The notes: generated from the sequence alone by a model not told the origin. Positions 25,186 through 35,607 are shown, counted from the stretch's first letter. The stretch: DNA of 64,000 nt from Hathewaya limosa (GCF_030815255.1 NZ_JAUSWN010000003.1:1-64000), one strand, 5' to 3'. Program-made: numbers and translations.

Positions 25186-28118
25186 GTTAATAATTTACTA
25201 TATTAGTTATAAATTAACTACAATACAGAGGGGGACGCAAGAACGGCTATTGTTAATAATTTACTATATTAGTTATAAATGAATACGAAGCTGAAAGTAT
25301 ACCTTTTAAAGGTGAGAGTTAATAATTTACTATATTAGTTATAAATAAAAAGGACAAGATATAGGTACGATTATGACTTTATCGTTAATAATTTACTATA
25401 TTAGTTATAAATCATTGTATCAGAAGAAATTGCGTATTTACAAGATGTGTTAATAATTTACTATATTAGTTATAAATTCTAAAATTGGCGATTATATACC
25501 TAATTTATTTGAATGTTAATAATTTACTATATTAGTTATAAATTTGCAACAAATGTTTAAATTAGATAAAGAAGAAAAAGGTTAATAATTTACTATATTA
25601 GTTATAAATTCTGGTGCGGGTGGGGGTGGTTCTGGTGGTGATAGCGTTAATAATTTACTATATTAGTTATAAATTAAAACCTTTTTATTTACGCTAGGAA
25701 CACAAGCATTTGTTAATAATTTACTATATTAGTTATAAATGATGTTTATGCTTGGTGTGAATTCTTATTTAATAAGTTAATAATTTACTATATTAGTTAT
25801 AAATCAAATAAAAATAAAATTGTTAATATAGGTGATTTAAGGTTAATAATTTACTATATTAGTTATAAATTGCAAGTCTAAAGAACCAAGAAGACAAAAG
25901 GAATATGTTAATAATTTACTATATTAGTTATAAATTCTTTTAACATTTCTATGTTTTGAGGGGTATTAAATAAGTTAATAATTTACTATATTAGTTATAA
26001 ATTTTTTAGGAATTATAGCAGATATAAGAAAGATTTTAGGTTAATAATTTACTATATTAGTTATAAATACGTTAAAATATATTCCCTACGTCTTCTTTCT
26101 TGCATGTTAATAATTTACTATATTAGTTATAAATTTCAATTGCTTCCATTTTCCTTGACCATCGTATTGTAGTTCGTTAATAATTTACTATATTAGTTAT
26201 AAATAAGAAAATATATTAGTTACTAAAAATCAATTTACTAAGTTAATAATTTACTATATTAGTTATAAATGTTCCTCCACACTTGCGATACCGCTAACTT
26301 TTCTAAGTTAATAATTTACTATATTAGTTATAAATCCTATGTAGACTATGGAGATTGTCTGTTCTATAAGCGTTAATAATTTACTATATTAGTTATAAAT
26401 CAAGAAGGGATTATGTTTATAGTGAGTAGGTTAATAAGTTAATAATTTACTATATTAGTTATAAATTTCCGGAAATAGATACAGCCTTATCTCCATATGC
26501 CGGTTAATAATTTACTATATTAGTTATAAATGTATATAGCATAGAAGCATTTAAAGGTATAAAAATTCGTTAATAATTTACTATATTAGTTATAAATATT
26601 ATGTCCTATGTGTGCATGGAGAAGATCGTTAAAAGTTAATAATTTACTATATTAGTTATAAATTATTTTTAATAATTTCTTTAACGTTAATAATTTACTA
26701 TATTAGTTATAAATTTGCCAAAACAATATATTTTTGGTTGTTTTCTATTGGTTAATAATTTACTATATTAGTTATAAATCCTATCTATATACCCAACATG
26801 CTAGTCCAATATATAGTTAATAATTTACTATATTAGTTATAAATTCATAGTTAATGGAGTTGATGAAATTAAACTTAGAGGTTAATAATTTACTATATTA
26901 GTTATAAATTGAGGTTATTATATAACGTTTCAATACAAAAGTATAGTTAATAATTTACTATATTAGTTATAAATAGTTTTATATTTAATATTATATGTAA
27001 CTTTACATTAGTTAATAATTTACTATATTAGTTATAAATAAATTCGAAATTTATTAATAAAAAAAGTACGTGTATGTTAATAATTTACTATATTAGTTAT
27101 AAATTTTATATTTTTCAATTATATAATCAATATCTTCTCTGTTAATAATTTACTATATTAGTTATAAATTTATTTTTTTATTTTTTCAGAAAATTATCTC
27201 AAAATAGTTAATAATTTACTATATTAGTTATAAATATTACAAATAAAATTATACTAAGCATTTAACCAGCTCGTTAATAATTTACTATATTAGTTATAAA
27301 TCATCAATGTTTACTCAATGGGTATTTGGTAAAAATCGTTAATAATTTACTATATTAGTTATAAATATAGTTGGTATAGCAACTGCTGCTGGAAAGTTAG
27401 GAAGTTAATAATTTACTATATTAGTTATAAATTGAGGTTTACAGTAAATATGAATCCAATCCCCTTCGTGTTAATAATTTACTATATTAGTTATAAATTT
27501 GAAACAATCTATAGATAAAGATTTAATAAATAAGTTAATAATTTACTATATTAGTTATAAATCACTTAGATTTAGCAAATACATTTTTCCCAGTCGAAGG
27601 TTAATAATTTACTATATTAGTTATAAATACAGGTATTCCATAATCCAAAGTTAATTCTAGTCTTGTTAATAATTTACTATATTAGTTATAAATCCTAGTT
27701 TTTTTTATAAGACTTGCATAAGATACTAATGTTAATAATTTACTATATTAGTTATAAATTTATGGAATGGAAACGGTACTGTAAAAGTAATACTTGGTTA
27801 ATAATTTACTATATTAGTTATAAATCCTTGAATATGATTTCCTCTTTCTAATCTAGCATAGAGTTAATAATTTACTATATTAGTTATAAATAGAGATTAT
27901 ACACGACCTAGTAGTTTGGGGGGGTGCGTTAATAATTTACTATATTAGTTATAAATACTGCTGATTTAGTTGGTAAGTTTGAGAAATTAAGAGTTAATAA
28001 TTTACTATATTAGTTATAACTTTATATTTATTAATTATTTAATATATCTATAGTAGAAAATACATCTATAGAAAAATGTATAAAAATTATAAATATTGTT
28101 AAAAATTCGACAAATTCA

Positions 28119-28147
28119 TTGACTTTTATTTTATTTAGTGTTATTTT
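28119..28147 (+). promoter_or_regulatory. Promoter of the AhpD-like/lpd/lplA operon
   Basis: TTGACT (28119-28124), a 17-base spacer and TATTTT (28142-28147). It lies between the array end and the AhpD-like gene, whose ribosome site is AGGGGGT. Confidence 0.55.
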
Positions 28148-28206
28148 CTAATTAAGAATAATTATTGAAAGAAAATTTTTAATATTAAATATTAGGGGGT
28201 AGCACA

Positions 28207-28557
28207 ATGAAAGATGTAAGACAAATGTTAAATGAATTTACTCAAGGTTTAACTGATTTAGGTCAAACTAATGAAAATCATGTAGGAGCTTTCATGAACC
28301 TTTTAGGTACTACATATGCAGAAGGAAGTTTAACAACTAAAACTAAAGAATTAATAAGTGTTGCTGTTTCTGCATATAATCGTTGTGAGTACTGTATAGT
28401 ATTCCACACTTACAAAGCTTTAGAAGCAGGAGCTACTAGAGAAGAAATACTTGAAGCTGCAATGGTTGCAGTAGCATTTGGTGGTGGCCCAAGTATGGCT
28501 TACACAGTTACATTATTAAAAGCTTCACTTGATGAATTTGAAAAGGACTTCAAATAA
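28207..28557 (+). CDS. AhpD-like carboxymuconolactone-decarboxylase-family protein
   Basis: A 116-residue all-helical protein. Glu48, Cys60, Cys63 and His67 fit Ex11Cx2Cx3H exactly, the active-site pattern of AhpD and related CMD-fold disulfide reductases. In Mycobacterium tuberculosis AhpD is reduced by lipoylated protein plus dihydrolipoyl dehydrogenase and passes electrons to a peroxiredoxin. The next two genes are such a dehydrogenase with its own lipoyl domain and a lipoate ligase, so the same role is likely here. Single CMD domain, usual length. Confidence 0.85.
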   Translation: MKDVRQMLNEFTQGLTDLGQTNENHVGAFMNLLGTTYAEGSLTTKTKELISVAVSAYNRCEYCIVFHTYKALEAGATREEILEAAMVAVAFGGGPSMAYTVTLLKASLDEFEKDFK

Positions 28558-28578
28558 GTTGAATTTAAAATAAATAAC

Positions 28579-28612
28579 AACCCTGGGTATGTAATTGCTC
28601 AGGGTATTATTA
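28579..28612 (+). terminator. Weak hairpin between AhpD-like and lpd genes
   Basis: ACCCTG and CAGGGT form a 6-bp stem with a 14-base loop, followed by ATTATTAT. It may act as a partial terminator or only as a processing site, so the downstream genes can still be co-transcribed. Confidence 0.4.
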
Positions 28613-28630
28613 TATCTAGGAGGTTGCTTT

Positions 28631-30337
28631 ATGGAAATTAAATTAGAATCTTTATTAGGTAATAAAAAAAGTGCAAAAATTGGAAAGGTAAACGTAAAAG
28701 TAGGAGATGTTATAAATACTAATGATGTACTTATGCAGATAGAAAGTCAAAAGGGTAATTCACCTTTCAAAGCTAAAGCTTCTTATAAAATTGAGGAAAT
28801 AAAAGTAGAAGAAGGACAAGAAGTATTAGTTGGACAAGTTTTGTTTATAGTATCTGGTGAACAGAAAAATAATAAAAATAATTCACAAAAACCTGTTATG
28901 GATTACTTTGGTAGTCTATTAAAAGGAAAGAAAGAAACTGTTAATTGCGACATGATAATTATTGGAGCTGGTCCTGGAGGATATGTGGCATCCATCTATG
29001 CAGCAAAAAATGGATTAAATACAGTTTTAATTGAAAGAGAAAACCTAGGTGGTACATGCTTAAATATAGGTTGTATTCCAACTAAAACTTTTATAAAATC
29101 TTCTGAAATATTCCATAATACATTAAATGCTGAGGAATTTGGTATTTTATGTGATACTCCAGAAGTAGATATGAAAAAGGTTGTAAAGAGAAAAGAAGGT
29201 ATTGTTAATAATTTAGTTTCTGGTATTGATTATCTTTTAAAGAAAAATGATGTTAGATTAATTAAGGGAGAAGCTTCCTTTAAAGATGAAAAAACTATAG
29301 TTGTTAAAAAAGGTAAGGATGAGTATACAATAAATGCTAAAAATATAATAATAGCTACTGGTGCTAAAATGATTAATAGAAACATAAAGGGTTATAATCT
29401 TCCTTTTGTTTTAAATAGTACAACAGCCCTTAGTTATACTAAAAAACCTAAATCTATAACTGTACTTGGTGGTGGAGTTATTGGTATGGAATTTGCTTTT
29501 ATTTATTCAAATTTTGGAATAAAGGTAAATTTGGTTTCTCATGGTAAACGTCTGTTAAAAACTATGGATTCCGATATTTCAGAAGAAATTACAGCTATTG
29601 CAAAAGAAAAAGGCATAAATGTGTTTACTAGTTCTAGTGTAAAGAGAGTTGAAAAAACTGAAAATGGTGAAGCATTAGTTGTATTTGAAAAAGATGGGGA
29701 AGAAAAATATCTAGTTTCAGAAAAGGTTTTAATAGCACCAGGTAGAGAACCAAATATAGACGGTTTAAATTTAGATAAAACAAAAGTTGAATTAAATGAA
29801 GATGGCTCTGGAATAAAGGTTGATGATTATCTTAAAACAAATGTAGAGGGAATTTACGCAATTGGTGACGTAACAAATAAATATCAATTGGCTCATGTGG
29901 CATCTCATCAAGGAATAGTGGCAGTAGATAATATTTTAAATAAAAATAGAAAAATGGATTATAATTTTGTACCTGATATAGTGTTTACTACTCCTGAAAT
30001 AGCCTGTGTTGGAATGGGAGAAGATGCTGCTAAAGAAAAAGGATTAAATATAAAGGTAAGTAAGTTCCCATTCTCTGCTAATGGTAAGGCATTAACTATG
30101 GGTGAAGAGAAAGGATTTATTAAATTAATAAAGGATGTAGACCAAGATAAAATAATAGGTGCTTCTTTAATAGGTCCAGATGCATCGACTCTTATAGCTT
30201 CTTTAACTTTAATAATTAAAAATAATATACAAGAAAAAGATGTTATAGAAACAATTTTTGCTCATCCGACTACAGGAGAAGTCATTCATGAAGCAGCTTT
30301 AGGATTAGGAATAGGAGCAATACATTATCATGAATAA
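28631..30337 (+). CDS. lpdA: Dihydrolipoyl dehydrogenase with N-terminal lipoyl domain
   Basis: A 568-residue protein from ATG 28631, which has AGGAGG upstream; the in-frame TTG at 28595 lies in a hairpin. Residues 1-78 are a biotinyl/lipoyl domain with Lys41 in ESQKGN as probable lipoylation site. After a linker, the flavoprotein starts at IIGAGPGGYVA; Cys143/Cys148 (GGTCLNIGC) are the redox disulfide, and HPT with a following Glu near the end is the catalytic pair. It oxidises dihydrolipoamide with NAD+, or runs in reverse as a reductase. The built-in lipoyl arm and neighbours suggest it feeds the AhpD-like protein. Confidence 0.92.
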   Translation: MEIKLESLLGNKKSAKIGKVNVKVGDVINTNDVLMQIESQKGNSPFKAKASYKIEEIKVEEGQEVLVGQVLFIVSGEQKNNKNNSQKPVMDYFGSLLKGKKETVNCDMIIIGAGPGGYVASIYAAKNGLNTVLIERENLGGTCLNIGCIPTKTFIKSSEIFHNTLNAEEFGILCDTPEVDMKKVVKRKEGIVNNLVSGIDYLLKKNDVRLIKGEASFKDEKTIVVKKGKDEYTINAKNIIIATGAKMINRNIKGYNLPFVLNSTTALSYTKKPKSITVLGGGVIGMEFAFIYSNFGIKVNLVSHGKRLLKTMDSDISEEITAIAKEKGINVFTSSSVKRVEKTENGEALVVFEKDGEEKYLVSEKVLIAPGREPNIDGLNLDKTKVELNEDGSGIKVDDYLKTNVEGIYAIGDVTNKYQLAHVASHQGIVAVDNILNKNRKMDYNFVPDIVFTTPEIACVGMGEDAAKEKGLNIKVSKFPFSANGKALTMGEEKGFIKLIKDVDQDKIIGASLIGPDASTLIASLTLIIKNNIQEKDVIETIFAHPTTGEVIHEAALGLGIGAIHYHE

Positions 30338-31250
30338 AATTGTAATTTCTAAAGAAGTTAATCCTTATTATAATCTTGCTCTTGAAGAAGAGTTATTTGA
30401 AAATGTTAAAGAAGATGAAATGATTTTATATCTTTGGCAAAATGAAAAAACTATTGTTATAGGAAGAAATCAAAATCCATATGTAGAATGTGATATTGAT
30501 GCAATAGAGAAAGATAATATAAGTTTAGCAAGAAGACTTTCAGGTGGTGGCACTGTTTACCACGATTTAGGTAATTTAAATTTTACCTTTATAACAAGCA
30601 AAAATAATGAAAACTTAAATAAGCAATTAAAAGTCATTAAAAAGGCTCTTGAAATGTTTAATCTTTCTGTGGAGTTTTCAGGAAGAAATGATTTACTATG
30701 TGATGGAAAAAAGTTCTCAGGACATGCCTTTTATGAAGAAAACAATTCATACTATCATCATGGAACTTTAATGGTGGATGTTGATATTACTATGTTACAA
30801 AAATTTTTGAAACCTTCAAAGTTAAAATTACAGTCTAAAGGTATTAAATCAGTAAAAAGCAGGGTTATAAATCTTAAGGATAAAGTTCCTAATATAACTA
30901 TAGATAGTTTAATAGATGCATTAAAGGAAGCTTTTAAAATTGTTTATGGTAATGTTAAAGAAGAAAGTATTTTAAATAAGGACTGTTATTCTCCGAGATA
31001 TATAGATAAATATAGTTGTAAAAAGTGGATATATGGTGAAAGTCCAAAGTATACTATTAATTTGGAACAGACTTTAAACATAGGAAATATCCAAGTTTTA
31101 TTAGATGTAGAATCAGGGATAATAAATAATGTAAAAATATATTCAGATACTTTATTAAATATAAACTTTGAACATATAGAAAATAAACTTATTCATAAAG
31201 AATTTGATAGAAATAAAATCACAAAATTTTTAAAAGATCAACTTAATTAG
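30330..31250 (+). CDS. lplA: Lipoate-protein ligase A
   Basis: A 306-residue protein overlapping lpdA by 8 bases. RRLSGGGTVYHD (lipoyl-AMP site), FSGRNDLLCDGKKFSGHAFYE and the His pair in YYHHGTLM match LplA. It attaches scavenged lipoate to lipoyl domains using ATP; the obvious local target is Lys41 of the fused LPD. The C-terminal accessory domain is present, so length is normal. Confidence 0.93.
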   Translation: MNKIVISKEVNPYYNLALEEELFENVKEDEMILYLWQNEKTIVIGRNQNPYVECDIDAIEKDNISLARRLSGGGTVYHDLGNLNFTFITSKNNENLNKQLKVIKKALEMFNLSVEFSGRNDLLCDGKKFSGHAFYEENNSYYHHGTLMVDVDITMLQKFLKPSKLKLQSKGIKSVKSRVINLKDKVPNITIDSLIDALKEAFKIVYGNVKEESILNKDCYSPRYIDKYSCKKWIYGESPKYTINLEQTLNIGNIQVLLDVESGIINNVKIYSDTLLNINFEHIENKLIHKEFDRNKITKFLKDQLN

Positions 31251-31267
31251 TGAATTCATGTATTGAA

Positions 31268-31306
31268 ATTAAACTAAAGAAGGTATCTCTCCTTCTTTAG
31301 TTTAAT
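31268..31306. terminator. Bidirectional terminator
   Basis: Arms of 16 bases, ATTAAACTAAAGAAGG and CCTTCTTTAGTTTAAT, pair perfectly around a 7-base loop. It serves lplA and the convergent antiporter gene, whose stop lies inside the right arm. Confidence 0.9.
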
Positions 31307-32778
31307 TTATAAAATTCGTTTTTCACATCTAAAAAATCATCAAGGGTCTTAGAAATAAGTATTAATTTATCTCCAGATTTTATAGTAGTATCACCTTTAG
31401 GAATTATATATTGATTAGTTCTTTCTATAAGTATTATTAAAACATTTTGTGGAATATTTAAATCTAATATTTTCATACCACAAATATTAGACTCTTCCTT
31501 AATAGTAATTTCGAATAATTTGTTTTTTATATTATTATCTTCTAAATACTTATAATGTAAAAAATAATTTTCTTTATGATCTTCTGTTAAATGCAATTTT
31601 TTTGCTAGTATTGGTAGAAATGTTCCTTGAATTAAAATAGAAAATACACATATATAAAATACAATATTAAATATATCGCTAGCTATATTAAGTCCAGCAA
31701 TAAGAGGGTATGTTGCAAATACTATAGGTGCACCACCTCTTAAACCAACAAATGATATAAATAATTTTTCTTTTGTAGAATATTTGGATTTATAGAGTAG
31801 TAAAAATACCACTATAGGTCTAATGAGGAGAATCATACCTACTGCAATCAATGTTCCAATGGATAAAATATTAAATATTCGTTTAGGAAAAACAAGTAAA
31901 CCTAAGGTAACAAATAGTATAATTTGCATAAGCCAGGAACATCCATCGTAAAACCGTATTATAGTATTCTTAGAAATTATATTACTATTTCCAATTATAA
32001 TTGCAGCAATATAAATGGATAAGAAACCATTTCCACCTATATATTCTGATAGGGAAAATATTAAAAATGCTAAAGCAATAGTTAAGATTGGATATAGTCC
32101 TTGGATATCTAGATTTATCTTATTTAATATTTTTACACTTAATTTTCCTAAAAGATATCCTAATAAACAACCTATAACTAATTGATTAATAAGCATAAAA
32201 ACATAACTTATAATATTTGAATTAGGAGAAGTTATTAAATCTAAAAAAAGAATTGTTAATATACATGCCATTGGATCATTGCTACCACTTTCTAATTCTA
32301 AAAGTGGTGCCAGATCACCTTTTAAATTTAAATCCTTTGATCTTAATATAGAAAATACTGAAGCAGCATCTGTAGATGAGACTATTGAACCTATTAATAT
32401 ACTTTCTAATATTGTAAAATCTGAAATATAAAATATAAAAATACCAGTAAGAATAGCTGTTAAAAACACGCCTACTGTAGCTAAAAGACTGGCCGACTTA
32501 AGGACAGGTTTTATTTGAGAATATTTAGTTTCTAATCCTCCATGAAATAGAATGAAATTTAAAGCTATAGTTCCTACAAATTGAGCAATATGAGGATCAT
32601 CAAAGTATATTTTACCTACTCCATCACATCCTGCAATCATTCCTATACCTAAAAATAATATTAAAGTAGGAATACCTATCTTATACATAACCTTACTAAA
32701 GACAGTACTAAGGAATATTAAAATAGATATAATAAATATTATTTTCTCGGGACTAATACAATTATTGTATATTATCAT
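31297..32778 (-). CDS. Monovalent cation/proton antiporter (NhaP2/CvrA type) with TrkA-C domain
   Basis: A 493-residue protein. About twelve hydrophobic segments cover residues 10-400. SSTDAASVFSILRS and LELESGSNDPMA contain the acidic transport residues of CPA1 antiporters (the Asp of STDAA and the Asp of SNDP). The last 80 residues form a TrkA-C domain (DLNIPQNVLIILIERTNQY ... GDKLILISK), as in NhaP2/CvrA K+/H+ antiporters. It exchanges K+ or Na+ for protons, and the TrkA-C part may sense a ligand. It is a single gene read leftward. Confidence 0.88.
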   Translation of the reverse strand: MIIYNNCISPEKIIFIISILIFLSTVFSKVMYKIGIPTLILFLGIGMIAGCDGVGKIYFDDPHIAQFVGTIALNFILFHGGLETKYSQIKPVLKSASLLATVGVFLTAILTGIFIFYISDFTILESILIGSIVSSTDAASVFSILRSKDLNLKGDLAPLLELESGSNDPMACILTILFLDLITSPNSNIISYVFMLINQLVIGCLLGYLLGKLSVKILNKINLDIQGLYPILTIALAFLIFSLSEYIGGNGFLSIYIAAIIIGNSNIISKNTIIRFYDGCSWLMQIILFVTLGLLVFPKRIFNILSIGTLIAVGMILLIRPIVVFLLLYKSKYSTKEKLFISFVGLRGGAPIVFATYPLIAGLNIASDIFNIVFYICVFSILIQGTFLPILAKKLHLTEDHKENYFLHYKYLEDNNIKNKLFEITIKEESNICGMKILDLNIPQNVLIILIERTNQYIIPKGDTTIKSGDKLILISKTLDDFLDVKNEFYKLN

Positions 32779-32899
32779 TTATGACATATCACTCCTTTAT
32801 ATGTCTATATCTATATTATAACATATATGTTATAATATTATATTTGAAATTTTTTTAAAAGCATTATTAATAGGCTTAATGTAGTAAGATAATATTATT

Positions 32900-32928
32900 T
32901 TGTAAAATAGTTTTAATTAATGTATAGT
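32900..32928 (+). promoter_or_regulatory. Promoter of recQ
   Basis: TTGTAA (32900-32905), a 17-base spacer and TATAGT (32923-32928). The ATG at 32920 lies within this promoter, which argues against it as the start of recQ. Confidence 0.6.
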
Positions 32929-32979
32929 ATAATAAGTACTTTGTTTTATAGTGCAAATATTTTTAAGGAGAAGATTAGT

Positions 32980-35412
32980 TTGATAGATAAGGCAAAGAAA
33001 ATTTTAGAAAAACATTATGGGTATAAAAGTTTTAGACCTGGTCAAGAAGAAGTAATAAGCAATATTTTAGGTTTTAAAGATATTTTAGCCATAATGCCAA
33101 CTGGTGGTGGAAAATCTATTTGTTATCAGATACCAGCTTTACTCTTAGATGGTGTAACTATCGTAATTTCTCCACTTATATCACTTATGAAAGATCAAGT
33201 AGATGATATAAGATCTATGGGAATTAAAGCTGCGTACATAAATAGTTCCTTATCAGATTCTGAGTTTAATGAAATTTTAAGTGGACTAGAAAATAATATA
33301 TATAAAATAATTTATATAGCACCAGAAAGACTTCAATCATTTGAATTCTTAAATATAATAGAAAAGATAAATATTTCTCAAATAGCTATTGATGAAGCTC
33401 ATTGTGTTTCTCAATGGGGTCATGACTTTAGGGTAAGTTATAGAAAAATAGCAAATTTTATAAGAAGTTTAAGCAATAGACCTATAGTGTCAGCATTTAC
33501 TGCTACAGCTTCAAAGGAAGTTCGTTTAGATATAGTAAATCTTCTGAATTTAAATAATCCTAAGGTTTTTATTACAGGTTTTGATAGAGAAAATCTTAGT
33601 ATTAATATAATAAAGAATGAAAGTAAAAAATCTTATTTGCTAAATTATATAGAGGATAATAAAGAACAGTCTGGCATAATTTATGCTGCTACTAGAAAAG
33701 AAGTTGATAATATATATGAAGGATTAAAAAAACGAGGATACAATATAGGAAGATATCATGCTGGATTAAATGATAATGAAAGAACTTTAAATCAAGAAGA
33801 ATTTATTCATGATAGGATTCCTTTAATGGTGGCTACAAATGCTTTTGGAATGGGTATAGATAAACCTAATATTAGATTTGTTATACATTATAATATTCCT
33901 CAAAATATAGAAGCATATTATCAAGAAATAGGTAGAGCGGGAAGAGATGGAGAAAAAAGTGAATGTATATTATTATTTTCCCCTTCTGATATTCATATTC
34001 AAAAGTATTTAATAGAAATTAGTAGTGAAAATCCTGAAAGAAAAAATAATCAATATAAAAAGCTTCAACAAATGGTGGATTTTGTATATAGTAATGATTG
34101 CTATAGAAAGTTTTTATTAAACTATTTTGGAGAGGAATTTAATGAAAACTGCAATAATTGTAGTAACTGTTTAAATGAAGGAGATATAGTAGATAGAACC
34201 ATAGATGCTCAAAAGATATTATCATGTATATGTAGAATGAAAAAACACTTTGGAATAACTATGCTTATAGATGTATTAAGAGGATCTAAAAATAAAAAGG
34301 TTCTTAGTTTGAATTTTAATGAATTATCAACTTATGGACTTATGAGAGAATACTCTGCAGAAAGTTTAAGAAACTTTATTAATACATTGATATCTCATAA
34401 TTATATAACTTTAATAGAAGGAACCTATCCTGTTTTAGCACTAAATGAGAATTCTGTAAAGGTTTTAAAGTCACAGGAGAAAGTTGAATTTAAAGAATTT
34501 AAAATACAAAGAAAGATTACAGATACAAGTGAATTATTTAATCTATTAAAGAATTTAAGACATGATATAGCTGAAAGTGAACATGTACCTCCTTATATGA
34601 TTTTTGGTGATGGAACTTTAAGAGAAATGAGTTGTAAATATCCTATTAATAAGGAAGCTATGTTAGATATATCTGGTGTTGGTGAAATTAAATACGAAAA
34701 ATATGGACAAAAATTTGAAGAATTAATCAAACAATATGTTAAGGATAATAATATAAAAGTTAATTTTAAGCCGGAGATACAGGAGAAAGCAACATTAGAT
34801 ACTTTTAATGTGAATTCGGATTTAAAATTATTAGAGGAACTTTTAGTTTTAAGGAAAAAATTCGCAAGAAAAGAACATACAATTGCAAGAATGATAGTAT
34901 CTAAAAATTCATTAAAAGAAATAAGTGGACGTTATCCATGTACCGTTGATGAACTTAAAGATATTTCTGGTATCGGTCCTAAGAAAATCGAAAAATATGG
35001 AGATGAAATCTTAGAAATAGTAAATAATTATATTACTGAAAATAATATTAATAGGGTTTGGACTGAAAAAAACAAATTAAAAGTAATTATAGATGGTGAG
35101 AATAGAAAGAATGAAGATATAGCTATAGATATGTTAAAGGACGGAAAAGATTTAGAAAATATTTCTGAAGAAATTGAAGTAGGGGTATCTACTATATTAG
35201 GATATGTTACAGATTATATTGTAGAAAAAGGAGAATTAGATTTTAAATTAGATATTGACTATTTATATTCTCCAGAGGACGAGGAAGCTATAATTAAAGT
35301 CTGTGAAAAGGATGGATATGATAAAATAAGCAAAGTAAAAAAAGAACTTCCTGATACTATAAGTTATGAATCAATAAGAGCAGTTATATTAAAAAAATAT
35401 TTCTTATTATAG
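32980..35412 (+). CDS. recQ: RecQ DNA helicase with two HRDC domains
   Basis: An 810-residue protein from TTG 32980, after AAGGAGAAG. Helicase motifs are PTGGGKSICYQ (I), DEAHCVSQWGHDFR (II plus the aromatic loop), SAFTATA (III) and YQEIGRAGRDG (VI). A C4 zinc site lies in CNNCSNC with an upstream Cys. Then come RecQ-C winged helix, two HRDC domains (about 500-575 and 600-675) and a C-terminal HTH-like region. It unwinds DNA 3' to 5' in recombination and repair. Tandem HRDC and the extra C-terminal part make it longer than E. coli RecQ (about 610 residues). Confidence 0.93.
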   Translation: MIDKAKKILEKHYGYKSFRPGQEEVISNILGFKDILAIMPTGGGKSICYQIPALLLDGVTIVISPLISLMKDQVDDIRSMGIKAAYINSSLSDSEFNEILSGLENNIYKIIYIAPERLQSFEFLNIIEKINISQIAIDEAHCVSQWGHDFRVSYRKIANFIRSLSNRPIVSAFTATASKEVRLDIVNLLNLNNPKVFITGFDRENLSINIIKNESKKSYLLNYIEDNKEQSGIIYAATRKEVDNIYEGLKKRGYNIGRYHAGLNDNERTLNQEEFIHDRIPLMVATNAFGMGIDKPNIRFVIHYNIPQNIEAYYQEIGRAGRDGEKSECILLFSPSDIHIQKYLIEISSENPERKNNQYKKLQQMVDFVYSNDCYRKFLLNYFGEEFNENCNNCSNCLNEGDIVDRTIDAQKILSCICRMKKHFGITMLIDVLRGSKNKKVLSLNFNELSTYGLMREYSAESLRNFINTLISHNYITLIEGTYPVLALNENSVKVLKSQEKVEFKEFKIQRKITDTSELFNLLKNLRHDIAESEHVPPYMIFGDGTLREMSCKYPINKEAMLDISGVGEIKYEKYGQKFEELIKQYVKDNNIKVNFKPEIQEKATLDTFNVNSDLKLLEELLVLRKKFARKEHTIARMIVSKNSLKEISGRYPCTVDELKDISGIGPKKIEKYGDEILEIVNNYITENNINRVWTEKNKLKVIIDGENRKNEDIAIDMLKDGKDLENISEEIEVGVSTILGYVTDYIVEKGELDFKLDIDYLYSPEDEEAIIKVCEKDGYDKISKVKKELPDTISYESIRAVILKKYFLL

Positions 35413-35439
35413 ACGATTATTAAAAATAATATAAGCTTA

Positions 35440-35473
35440 GAAAAATCAATGTTTAGTGCATTGATTTTTTATT
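35440..35473 (+). terminator. Rho-independent terminator of recQ
   Basis: AAAAATCAATG pairs with CATTGATTTTT around TTTAGTG and continues into T's. Confidence 0.85.
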
Positions 35474-35607
35474 TTTATGAGATAAAAAGCATTAATAGAA
35501 TTATTATAAATTTTCAAAATAATTTTAAAATACTACTAGATGAATTTAAATTATTGGTATATACTATATGAGAAGACAGATATTTTTTATACAAGGGGGA
35601 GATTATC

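Larger units (their letters stand above)
23547..28021 (+). CRISPR. Large type I-B CRISPR array: 69 repeats, 68 spacers
   Basis: Direct count by position: 69 copies of a 29-base repeat (first 23547-23575, last 27993-28021). All appear identical except the last, which ends AACT instead of AAAT. That marks the right end as the old, leader-distal end. Spacers are mostly 35-38 bases; exceptions are one of 22 (26664-26685) and one of 41 (26135-26175). Spacers 12, 19 and 25 are the same sequence at lengths 35, 37 and 36. The repeat core ACTATATTAGTT has a 4-bp stem. Some spacers read as protein-coding fragments, e.g. a Gly-rich one at 25610-25645. The open frame at 24724-24927 is an artefact of the array. 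Confidence 0.97.

Noticed and set aside
32920..32979. Upstream ATG start for RecQ
   Set aside because: It lies inside the promoter (-10 at 32923-32928), and the RecQ fold begins after TTG 32980.
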